Assembly (NCBI RefSeq): GCF_029873635.1
Contig: NC_080418.1
Coordinates: 8,876,562 to 8,940,561 of the forward strand
From: Malania oleifera
Lineage: Eukaryota; Streptophyta; Magnoliopsida; Santalales; Ximeniaceae
DNA: 64,000 bases
Reading direction: 5' to 3'
In this document: one piece after another, positions 25,234-35,467 of the stretch
Layout: every line of letters starts with the position of its first letter
Position numbering within the stretch: position 1 is the first letter of the stretch
Notes under the pieces: generated by a model
Databases searched by the model: none
What the model was told of the DNA's origin: nothing
Seen by the model: only the letters and a program-made list of their open reading frames with translations
Position numbers and translations under genes: made by a program

Positions 25234-26060
25234 TCTGAGGATGATATAGCCATGCTAACTTGAAAATTCAGCAGATTCTTCAAGAAGAATAGAAAACTAT
25301 ACAAAAGATATAGGGATTCTACATCTGATAAGGGAGAGTCGAGTAAAAGAAAGGATAAGCCAAATGCTCCTACATGTTATAACTACAACAAGGTTGGGGA
25401 TATCAAGTCGGATTGCCTGCTACTGAAAAATGATGTTAGAAAAAGAAGAAAGCTATGAAAGCAAACACTTCATGGGATAAACTAAGTAGTAGTAACTCAG
25501 ACTCAGACAGTAGCAACTCAGAGGTTGCTAATCTATGCTTGATGGCACATAATGATGAGGTATCATCTTCTTACTCTTTATCTTCATATTATTCTTCTGA
25601 TGATTTTGAATCTGATAGCATGCCTACTTTTAGAGAATTGCAATTTGAATAAATTCGTGTCTCTAAACTGTTGAATAAAATGACCAAAGAAAATGATGAT
25701 TTGAAAAAGAAATGCGAAAATTGGTCAAAATTGTTTGGAATTGCAAAAACCTCTCATGCTTCGATTTTGAAAGTAAAAGATTTGACTACTGTTGAGCTTA
25801 AGAGAAAATTGGATGATAGTTCCAAAATTGTTTTTAAATTCATCGAGGGTCAATGCAATTTTGAAAAACTACTTAGAGCCCAAAGAAATTCTCTTAGTAA
25901 AGAGGGTCTTGGTTTTAATGGCATTGAGAATGTTAGATGACTTGGGACATTTCACTCGTGAATCAAAATCTCAAATCTCACCTAAAGATCATGTTTCAAA
26001 TGCAAACAAATCGGTCACATTCAATTTGATTGCCCACTTAGAAATAGATGTGTAAAAATT
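25234..26060 (+). pseudogene. copia Gag, C-terminal part with two zinc knuckles
   Basis: Continues the Gag at 12559. SEDDIAMLT is followed by a basic stretch and a first zinc knuckle near 25370 that has lost one Cys and its His (CYNYNKVGDIKSDC). A Ser/Asp-rich region follows (SSSNSDSDSSNSE), then a Lys/Glu-rich coiled-coil-like stretch. The second, intact knuckle CFKCKQIGHIQFDC is near 26000. Stops lie near 25272 (TGA), 25650 and 25938. The layout equals the remnant at 194-778. Confidence 0.82.
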
Positions 26061-26149
26061 AGAAAGGTGTGGGTAGTTAAAGGTGATCCAGTCACTAACC
26101 CCCATGGATCCAACAGAATTTGGGGACCAGCTTTAGTTACTTAGTCTAT

Positions 26150-28453
26150 CTTGCAGGTATATTTGAGTTCGTCCACTTCAAAGGATAGGTGGTACCTGGA
26201 TAGTGGGTACTCACGATACATGATCGGTGATAAGGCAAAATTCGCTTCAATCACTCCTAAGGATGGAGGGTACGTGACGTTTGGCGACAATGCAAAGGGA
26301 TGAATCATTGGCGTAGGTAAGGTCGGTAAGGATCCTTCTCTAACTATTGATAATGTTTTATTAGTTGATGGCTTGAAACATAATTTTTTTAGCATTAGTC
26401 AATTGTGTGATAAATGATATAAGGTATCATTTGAAAATGATAAATGCATAGTTGAAAGTAAATCAGATCATAAAGTTCTTTTTACTACAGATCGCCATGA
26501 AAATGTATATACTACTACTTTTGATAACTTAGCTTCACAACAAGTAACTTATTTTTCTGCAATAAATGAAGCTAGTTGGTTATGACATAGGCGATTAGGA
26601 CACGCTAGTATGGATTTATTGTCAAAACTAGTAAGAAAAGATTTAGTAAAATGCTTACCTAAAATATCATTTGTTAAAGATAAAATCTGTGATGCATGTC
26701 AAATGGGTAAGCAAACAAAATCGAATTTTAAGAAAAAGAAATTTATATCTACCACTAGACCATTTGAAATGCTTTACTTGGATTTGTTTGGTCCTAATTC
26801 TGTGCAAAGTCTTGGTGGTAAATCATATGCTTTTGTCATTATTGATGACTTTTCTAGGTTCACATAGGTGCTATTTCTCTCACATAAAAATGAATGATGT
26901 GAATAGTTTAGTAAGCTTTGTAGGAGAATTCAAAATGAAAAAGGCTGTAAGATAACTCACATAAGAAGTGATAGGGGCACTGAATTTAAAAATGAAGGCA
27001 TAGAAGATTATTGTGACCTAGAGGGTATATCACACAACTTTTCTGCACTTAGGACCCCTCAACAAAATGGCGTCGTAGAAAGAAAGAATAGGTTGTTACA
27101 AGAAATTGGTAGGACCATGTTGAATGAGCATAAACTACCTAAATACTTTTGGGTAGGGCCATAAATACTACATGTTATGTCATGAATAGGGTGTTGATTA
27201 GACCTTCATTAAATAAAACCCCTTATAAATTGTGGAACAATCATAGACTTAATATTTCTTATTTTCATGTTTTTGGTTGTAAATGCTTTGTGCTTAGGGA
27301 TAATGAGCATCTAGGTAAATTTGACTCTAAATCTGATGAAGGCATTTTCCTAGGTTATTCTCTTAATAGTAAAGCATATAAAGTTTTCAATAAAAGAACC
27401 TTAACTGTCATTGAATCTATTCATGTTATATTTGATAAATCAAATCTGTTTTCTAAGAAAAATGATGAAGATGATATTGACATTAGAAAATGCTTAAACA
27501 AGCTATCTATTGAAAACAATGCAAGTGAAAATTCAGAAATAAATGATAAATCATCTGAAGATAATAACACTGAGAATGAAGTTCAGGAGTTGCTTAGGAA
27601 TTGTAAATTTATTAGAAACCATCCTATAGATCAAATCATAGGTGAATCATCTTGTGGTGTAGCCACAAGATCCTCCTTGAAAAATCTAGTGAGTCATTCC
27701 GCCTTCTTGTCCTAAGAAGAACCTAAAAGTATTAAAGAAGCCATAGAGGATGAGTCTTGGGTGAAGTCCATGTAAGAAGAATTTAATCAATTTGAAAGAA
27801 GCAAAGTGTGGACCCTAGTTCCTAGGCCAAGTGATCATACAATTATTGGAACCAAATGAGTGTATAGAAATAAGAAAGGTGAGAATGGGGTCGTAACTAG
27901 GAATAAGGTTAGACTAGTTGCCCAGGGTTATAATCAGGAAGAGGGAATTGATTTCGATGAAACCTATGCTCCTGTTACTAGGATGGAAGCCATTCATATG
28001 CTACTTGCTTATGTCGCTTTTAAAATTTTAAATTATTTCAAATGGATGTTATAATCACTTTTCTAAATGGCTATATTAATGAAGAAGTGTATATAGAACA
28101 ACCACTCGATTTTGAAAATCATAAATGTCCAGATCATATATACCGATTGTCTAAAGCCTTGTATGGATTGAAGTAAGCTCCTAGAGCTTGGTATGAGAGG
28201 CTTAGTGGGTTTCTACTACAAAATGGGTTTACCCGTGACAAGATTGACACTACACTTTTCATTAAATCCAAAAATGATGATATGCTTATCGTTCAAATTT
28301 ATGTTGATGATATCATTTTTGGAGCCACTAATAATGAGTTGTGTAATGAGTTTGTCAAATGCATGCAAAATGAATTTGAAATGAGCATGAAGGGTGAACT
28401 TAGTTTCTTTTTAGGGCTGCAAATTAAACAAGCTAAATATGGAACTTTCATGT
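26150..28453 (+). pseudogene. copia Pol: protease, integrase, RT (first part)
   Basis: The protease active site reads WYLDSGYSRYM near 26190 (the family usually has Cys and His in this stretch). A GAG-pre-integrase block follows (HRRLGHASMDLLSKL), with zinc ligands CDACQMGKQ near 26690. The integrase core has YLDLFGP, SDRGTEF near 26970 and PQQNGVVERKNR near 27057. RT starts near 27785 (WTLVPRPSDH). It continues with [42 protein letters not shown] and the catalytic YVDDIIFGA near 28300. Many single-base stops interrupt it. Gypsy element 2 cuts it after GTFMS at 28458; the remainder is at 38032. Confidence 0.88.
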
Positions 28454-28458
28454 CTAAA

Positions 28459-28600
28459 TGTAATAACCCCAAAAAGGGATATAGAAGATTAGTGGAGTAA
28501 TTCCAAAAAAAAATTAATTAATTAATTAATAATATATTTTAATTAATTAATTAAATTTATAAAAAATAAATTAAAATTTATTTATTTTATTAATTAAATA

Positions 28601-28647
<47 letters not shown>

Positions 28648-31181
28648 AATTTTACATCCTGAAGCTTGAAGATTCAAGATGCATCTATAGGAGCCGCAGA
28701 TCCCCCCTTTATTCCTTCTTTGTTGCACTCTGCACAGAAACCTACGCAGTCTCTCTCTCTCTCCTCTCATTCTCTCTCCTCAGTTACGTGGCGGATTTTT
28801 ACTCGATCAAAAATCGGAAGATACCACTGGACTCCATTCTCCACTGCCGTCATTTCTACCAGAGCGGATCGATCGTAGGAGCGGTGTAGACGTATCTCCT
28901 CGGATAAGACAATTTTTCCTTTTTCTTTAATTTCTTGTAAATTATAAGCCTGATTGACGAACGGACACTACCATGAGAATTTAGGGATGATTCTCTACAA
29001 GTCTAGGGGATGGAATTCTCATGGGGTCGTCGTGAGCAAAACCCCAAATTTGGAGTATGGGGGTTATTAAGAGGCTTATTTTTAATTAATTATGATTAAT
29101 TTAGAAATACTAAAATGTTGAGCATCTGGATTTGAAGTAGAATTTTTGGAATTTAGGGCCCGAGTGAGGGCCGCGAGTGTAATTTTGAGACCCGCAGGTA
29201 AAATTCAGAAAATTAAGTGAGGGTGTTAAATATTAATTTAAATGTTAATTTGGAGTACATGAGACTTAGGGAAAGCTAGATGGGTAATATTTTAGGAAAA
29301 TAAATTAATTAATTTGGAAAAAATGCAAATTGCAGGAGTTGAATTTCAGGCGCCAAGGGCGTAGGATTTGTGTCCTAACGAGACTCTCAGTAAGTCAGGT
29401 AAGTGGAATAAATTATAACAGTATTTTTAAAATTACCGTTTGAATTAATATATGAAAATGAGCATATTGGATTTTGCCTGAAAATTATTATGATAAAAAT
29501 ATCAGACAAATTGTGTGGCATTTGAGTAATATTAATTTGTGATGCTTTGGAGTCTGAAATTACTATATTATGAATATTAGATGAAAACTGTGTGGCACAT
29601 GACATGTGTTGAAAAATGTGAAATATAACGATGGGTATTTTTTGAGAAAATATTGAAATGAGAATGATTGATGTGATTAGTGAAAAATAATGAAATATGG
29701 TATTTATATGTGGGTGGAAATTATTTGCATGAGAAATGAGTTTGTACAAATTACTGGTATGAGTATTTTGGAAAAATGTGAAAATACGTGAAATATGATA
29801 TATATATATATATATATATATATTATTATGAGATGATGAAATGTGCACATAAAATGATGAGAATATTTATGTTGAACTGAATTGTGATATACTAAAATAT
29901 GATTGATGAAATGTCAATATTGCATAATGACTGTGGGTATGTGGTAGTGAACCTTGATGGATGATTATGATATTGAGCACGGTACCGTTGCTAGTGGTGT
30001 TAGTGTAACCACACTGACTCTTGGAACGTGTGGCGTGACAGTCGACTGAGCCATTTTGTAAGGTTGTTGGGCCCCCTGAATCCGGATAAGGGTTATAGGC
30101 TGGCTAGTTGTACTACAGACGCGATATGTGATATGATACTTTGATCTAATTGGGTCAGCCAACCACAGTTAGATTCAGCCTTCGGGCCGCACAACCTTGA
30201 CCATGGGGGGAAGCATGGCGTGGATAGAAAGATCCTCAAGGTGGCCATGAGTTACAGACGCGATGTTGGTATTTGATACTAAGGATACTCATGAGCTGGA
30301 AAGTAAAATGAAAACGGAAAGTGAAAGAATGATAAAATTGGCTAAAATGAGAAATGAAAGAAAGAATGGAAATTAAGAAATAAAGAATGTTAAATATGAG
30401 AAATGAATCATGTGAGTTAATGACATAAATAATTAAGGCAAAGTGAAACTCTCCGCTTGAGAGCTTACTGAGTAAGGTGAGTGCCTTGATAGGTATCAGA
30501 TGTGGCCATACTCGGCTGCATAACGTGTTAAAGTAGATGGAAACCACCTGTATGGGCGGGTAATCTTTCCTATTCTCAGGAACTTCGTAGGTAAAAATGT
30601 GTTGGAATGATTGATTTTGAGAAATGATTTTGAAACTTATAAAAGCTAATGTTGTATATCTATATGACTATGAGAATATATTTGCCGGTGTATTTTCTCA
30701 GATGAAATGTTATTTTGAAAAGTTATAACTAAACTCATATGGCCACACACTGTGAATAATTTATTTCTTCTTACTGAGATGTGTCTCACCCAATATATCT
30801 AAATTTTTCAGGGAACATGGATAGATCGGGTGATAGTGGTACATGATCATAGGAAACTGGGATCCTGACACACACACGGTGAGTTTTTGGTGGACTAGGG
30901 AGGTATGATTCCCTAGGGTTGTATTGTTTTTGGGTATGAGATAGTATTGTGTATATGTGTATATTGATACTCTGAGTATTGTATTTTGGATGATATAAAT
31001 ATATTGTCTTCCCCTGTTAGGTTATATAAATAAAATAACTTTTTACCTGGTACCCAGTGCGGGTCGAGTCGTATGAATGATAGTAGGATTGTTGATGTGG
31101 TCAATTTATGGATGTTGTTTATGACGAGTGAAAATTCATTTATTATTGGAAAAAAAATTATACGAAAATCGAGGCGTCACA
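28459..31181 (+). repeat. 5' LTR of gypsy element 2
   Basis: TGTAATAACCCC to GGCGTCACA, 2723 bp. It has an ATT microsatellite (28601-28641) just before a TATA-like TATATAAATT. A consensus donor CAG/GTAAGT lies at 29396-29404. The CACAACCTTGACCATGGGGG block is near 30188, a branch-point-like CTGAG block at 30745-30793, and the acceptor TTTTTCAG/G at 30804-30812. An AT run lies at 29800-29826. No U3 palindrome array is seen. Confidence 0.92.
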
Positions 31182-31184
31182 GTT

Positions 31185-31196
31185 TGGTATCAGAGC
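31185..31196 (+). promoter_or_regulatory. primer binding site of gypsy element 2
   Basis: TGGTATCAGAGC begins 4 bases after the 5' LTR; initiator tRNA-Met type. Confidence 0.9.
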
Positions 31197-31578
31197 CTAG
31201 ATTGTTAGGTTCTGTAAACTTTAGTAAACAGCGGAATACAATGCTATATTATAGGAGTGGATTTCGAGGGGAATATGAGATGGGTAGATTAAAATGTGAG
31301 TTAGTGATTGTTAGAGAATGAGGTTAGAATTTAGGATTCTATCTTTAGGCCTAGAGAAAAGAGTATCGGGGTTGTTTCTGTGTTTTTCTTAGGGTGATGA
31401 TTTTAGGAAAACTATGGAAACTATCGCTGGGTCTTGTTTCTGAGTGGTAGGACTGAATCCTAAATGGGGATTAAGGATGTGGAGATAAATGGTCATAGAA
31501 GAGTAATTTATGAATTATAGCAATGTATTGATTGAGTGATGGTAATTGTATGTTGAGATTAGTTGCTCCCTTTGCAAG

Positions 31579-32590
31579 ATGGATCCGAGAAATAGCAACA
31601 CGAATGCGGGAGGTGATGGAGTAGGGCCTTCCAGTATGGGTGGTGCAGACCGTGACGTGGTATTGCGTAGTGTCACTCAACTGGTGCTGGATGAGATGGC
31701 TAGGAGCTCGAGAGAGCGGAGCTGCACGATTGAGCAATTCACGCGTATGCTACCCTCGTCTTTTGCTAGAAGAGAAGAACCACTGGTAGTAGAGAACTGG
31801 GTTCAGGACATAGTGGACATATTGGTAGTCCTCTCATGTACAGACGAGCAGAGGGTGTTATTTGCCACTTTTAAATTGACCGGGGAAGCAAAGAGCTGGT
31901 GGAGGTCAGTGAGACTACTTGAGGAGCAGAGACCTGACCCTGTAGCGATGACGTGAAGTCGCTTCAGGGAGATTTTCTTCAAGCAGTACTTTCTCGCTAC
32001 GATCAGGAGCGCAAAGGCATTGTAGTTTTTGTATCTGACATAGGGGTCTATGACGGTGCAGTAATATGCAGCGAGGTTTGTCGAGTTGTCCCGGTTCGCC
32101 TTGTATATGGTGCTAGATGAGGAGAGGAAGGTGAGGAAGTTTGAGGAGGACCTGAGACAGAACTTGTATGAACAGGTGGTAGGTTTCAGAGCTTAAACCT
32201 TCTCAGAGATAGTGGACAGGGCTATGGTGATTAAGAGCAGCATACAGAGAGGCACAGCAGCCCAGAGCCAGAGGAAGAAGCCCGCACCTTCTGATTTTCA
32301 GGTAGGGCCCAGTCAAGGGCTGTGGAGGAGATATGATACCAGAGAAGGATGATGACAGGGAGGAGGAGAGAGAGTAGTACAGGATAGACAGATGCTCCCT
32401 CCTTGTCCTAGATGTTTGAGGAGGCACCCTGGAGAGTGCCGAGCGAGGGAGGTGGTCTGCTATCAGTGCCACCAGCCTGGGCATATCGTGAGGAACTGTC
32501 AGGCACCACCAGCGGTAGCAGCTATTCCTCGACTATACAGAGGAGGCTATTAGGAACCTCAAGGTAGACAACAGAGGAATACTACTCTTG
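31579..32590 (+). pseudogene. gypsy element 2 Gag
   Basis: Starts at the ATG at 31579 ([12 protein letters not shown]). Capsid features of retrotrans_gag are clear: FTRMLPSSF, then [11 protein letters not shown] and [18 protein letters not shown] at 31954-31956 replaces an expected Trp codon, and more stops follow near 32040 and 32193. Two zinc-binding stretches occur late: CPRCLRRHPGEC and the better CYQCHQPGHIVRNC (near 32460). The N-terminal half lost from gypsy element 1 is present here. Confidence 0.88.
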
Positions 32591-33118
32591 CGCGAGTTTA
32601 TGCACTGACACCGGGAGATGATAAGGCTGCAGGAGATGTGGTGACAGGTACGGTTTCAATACTGTCATTTAAATCTATTATCTTATTTGATTCTGGGGTG
32701 ACTCATTCTTTTATCGCTCGGGATTATGTTAAGTTGCGTGGGTTTGAGCCTCAACAGTTGGATATTAGTTTGTCTGTTGCTACGCCGACTGGGGCTATAG
32801 GGATATGTAGAAAGGTACTCAGAGACTGTCCGGTGGGTATTCAGGGAGGTCTTTGTCAGCTAATCAGGTAGTCTTAGACATGCGTGGGTTTGAGGTAATC
32901 TTGGGTATGGATTGGCTAGCTGCCCACTATGCTAGTATTGATTGCCATCAGAGAGTGGTAGTATTCAGACCTCTAGGGGGATAGGAGTACAGATTTGTGG
33001 GATCATGTGTACGCACCCCACCTCAGTTATTATTTGCTATTTAGGCACGTAGGTTGCTATCAGAAGGCTATCAGGGATATTTAGCCTGTGTGAAAGTGGT
33101 ATCAGAAGGGGAGCTAAA
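32590..33118 (+). pseudogene. gypsy element 2 aspartic protease
   Basis: RVYALTPGDDKAAGDV leads into the active-site stretch ILFDSGVTHSFIARDY near 32685, which keeps Asp-Ser-Gly. A one-base shift near 32850 breaks the frame. The C-terminal part (DMRGFEVILGMDWLA) is readable in another frame near 32878-32925. It ends at EGELK near 33118, where the RT deletion begins. Confidence 0.85.
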
Positions 33119-33472
33119 AGGTTCGGATGCGTGTTGATGCAGTGAGGGAGAGTGATAGCCTATGCCTCACAACAGTTGAAGGTATATGAGAAGAGCTACC
33201 CTACCCACGATCTAGAGTTGGCGGCGGTTGTTTACGCACTGAAGATTTGGAGGCATTATCTATATGGGGGTAGGTGTGAGATATTTACTGACCATAAGAG
33301 CTTAAAGTATTTTTTCACACAGAAGGAATTAAACATGAGGCAGAGGAGATGGCTAGAGCTAATAAAGGATTACGATTGCACTATTAGCTACCACCCAGGA
33401 AAGGCTAATGTGGTCGCTGATGCTTTGAGTCAAAAATCAGTGGGTTCATCTATGTCTACAGTGGAGATTTAG
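33119..33472 (+). pseudogene. gypsy element 2 RNase H, fused to protease by loss of RT
   Basis: The sequence jumps from the post-protease linker straight into the RNase H phrase corresponding to GFGCVSM in element 1. It then continues [36 protein letters not shown] and [15 protein letters not shown]. The middle of RNase H is open from 33152 to 33472. The palm and thumb of RT ([12 protein letters not shown]-Ile-Asp-Asp) are nowhere in this element. Comparison with element 1 implies that over 1.4 kb is missing between 33118 and 33119. Confidence 0.88.
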
Positions 33473-33599
33473 CATCCGATCCAGATGGATCTAGAGAGGC
33501 TCAGTGTGGAGCTGGTAGAGGGCGATCACCAGGTATTCATTGCTAACTTGGTTTTGTAGCCGACTCTACAGGAGAGGATTAAAGTAGCTCAGAGGAATA

Positions 33600-34403
33600 A
33601 TGCAGAACTAGTAGAGCTTATGGGGAAGGTACAGGATGGTCAGGAAACAGAGTTTAGCATTTCAGATGATGGAGCCTTATGGTTCCGTACCAGGTTATAC
33701 GTTCCTGCTGATCCTGAGATCAAGAAGGTCATTCTAGAGGAAGCACATCAGTCCCTATATGCTGTACATCCGGGTAGCACTAAAATGTACAGGGATCTTT
33801 GAGAGTCCTTTTGGTGAAGCAACATGAAGAAGGAGATAGCCCAGTATGTGGATCGGTGTTTGGCATGCCAGCAAGTAAAGGCTGAGCATTAGAGACCGGC
33901 GGGATCATTGCAACCACTCCATATTCCTAAGTGGAAGTGGGAGCATATAGCGATGGATTTCGTCACAGGATTGCCGCCGGCATTGCATGGACATGACGCT
34001 ATCTGGGTAGTGGTGGATCGACTGACAAAGACTGCCCACTTTTTGCCGATCATAGTTAGCTACTCCATGGACAGATTGGCTGAGTTATATATCCAGGAGA
34101 TAGTTAGGCTCCACGGCATCCCAGTGTCCATAGTTTCAGATAGAGACCCATGGTTCACATCTTTTCTTGGAAGAGTCTACAAGGGGCCATGGATTCTCGG
34201 TTGTCATTCAGCACAACTTTTCATCCTCAGACAGATGGGCAGATAGAGAGGAAGATACAGACTCTGGAGGATATGCTGCGAGCATGTGTGCTAGACTTTG
34301 GAGGTCGTAGGATATAGTATATGCCACTAGTCGAATTTGCGTACAACAATAGCTACCAGGCCAGCATTGGGATGGCACCGTATAAGGCATTATACGGCAA
34401 GAG
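33600..34403 (+). pseudogene. gypsy element 2 integrase
   Basis: The zinc-binding region has EEAHQSLYAVHPGSTKMY and [11 protein letters not shown]. The core has [35 protein letters not shown] and [12 protein letters not shown], so two catalytic Asp residues are present. A shift near 34170 moves the frame before [14 protein letters not shown], which holds the Glu. Stops interrupt it near 33799, 33815, 33890 and 34312. Confidence 0.85.
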
Positions 34404-34998
34404 GTGCAAATCTCCGTTGTACTGGATGAGATTGGGGAGAGACAGATATTGGGGCCTGAGTTGATACAGCAGACTCGGGATAAAGTCAAACTCATGAGGG
34501 ACAGGATCAAAACAGCACAGAGCCGGCAAAAGAGTTATGCAAATACTCGCCGGCGAGGGTTGGAGTTTGATGCAGGGGATCACGTGTTCCTGAAGGTGGT
34601 ACCGATGAAGGGGGTTATGAGGTATGGGAGGAAGGGTAAGCTAAGCCCTAGGTATATTGGACCATTCGAGATTCTTGAAAAAGTGGGTCTAGTTGCCAAT
34701 CGTTTGGCATTACCACCAGTCCTATCTAGGATCCATGACGTATTCCACGTTTCTATGCTGAGGAAATACGTCCCAGACCCCCTCCCATGTGATCTGTTAT
34801 GAAGCACTGGAGTTGGGTGATACCTTAGCTTATGAGGAAGTGCTAGTGCAGATTCTTAACTGGAAAGAACAGGAGCTACGCACGAAGAAGATTCCATTAG
34901 TGAAAGTTTTGTGGCGCAATCATGCCATTGAGGAGGCTTCCTGGGAACTAGAGGATTAGATGCGCCAAAAATATCCACGCTTATTCAGTGGAGCTTAG
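34404..34998 (+). pseudogene. gypsy element 2 integrase C-terminus and chromodomain-like tail
   Basis: Open from 34404 to 34802 with GDHVFLKVVPMKGVMRYG, KLSPRYIGPFEILEK and IHDVFHVSMLRKYVPD. A frame change near 34790 follows. Then comes a chromodomain-like segment ending VKVLWRNHAIEEASWELED and KYPRLFSGA, with the stop at 34996-34998. The chromodomain-like tail is thought to direct integration to heterochromatin in chromoviruses. Confidence 0.82.
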
Positions 34999-35146
34999 AG
35001 TTGAGCCAGTCAAGTGAATGGAATTATATTGTATATTTTTATTTGTATAATGTAATATAGGATAGATAAAGTTTTTAGTTTTGAAATATGAATGGATTTA
35101 GGAGAATTTGGAAAAGTTGTAATCTCCCAGAACCCTCGTTTTCGTT

Positions 35147-35195
35147 GTAACCACGGTATTCCTCCGCCGTAAGTGAGGGTAATTAATAAAATTGG
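35147..35195 (+). repeat. 3'-end motif shared with gypsy element 1 and the L1 LINE
   Basis: GTAACCACGGTATTCC, CTCCGCCGTAAGTGAGGG, AATTAATAAA. It matches 23023-23068 and the complement of 51580-51628, and lies about 75 bp before the 3' LTR. Confidence 0.8.
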
Positions 35196-35255
35196 AAGTA
35201 TTTTCGCTAAAGATGGAGAGCAAGCGAATGGCAAATTTCAATAATGAAATTTTTA

Positions 35256-35269
35256 TAAGGAGGAGAGAA
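35256..35269 (+). promoter_or_regulatory. polypurine tract of gypsy element 2
   Basis: AAGGAGGAGAGAA lies directly before the 3' LTR start at 35270. Confidence 0.85.
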
Positions 35270-35427
35270 TGTAATAACCCCAAAAATGGATATAGAAGAT
35301 TAGTGGAGTAATTCCCAAAAATAATAATAATAATAAATAAATTAATTAATTAAATTTATTAAAAAATAATTAAAATTTATTTTTATTTTTATTAATAAAA
35401 TATATTATTATTAATACTAATTAAATA

Positions 35428-35467
<40 letters not shown>

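Noticed and set aside
29387-29848. 153-codon minus-strand frame with an Ile-Tyr repeat, and its copy at 36430-36690
   Set aside because: Antisense of the gypsy element 2 LTR, crossing an AT microsatellite; present in both LTRs, with no domain.
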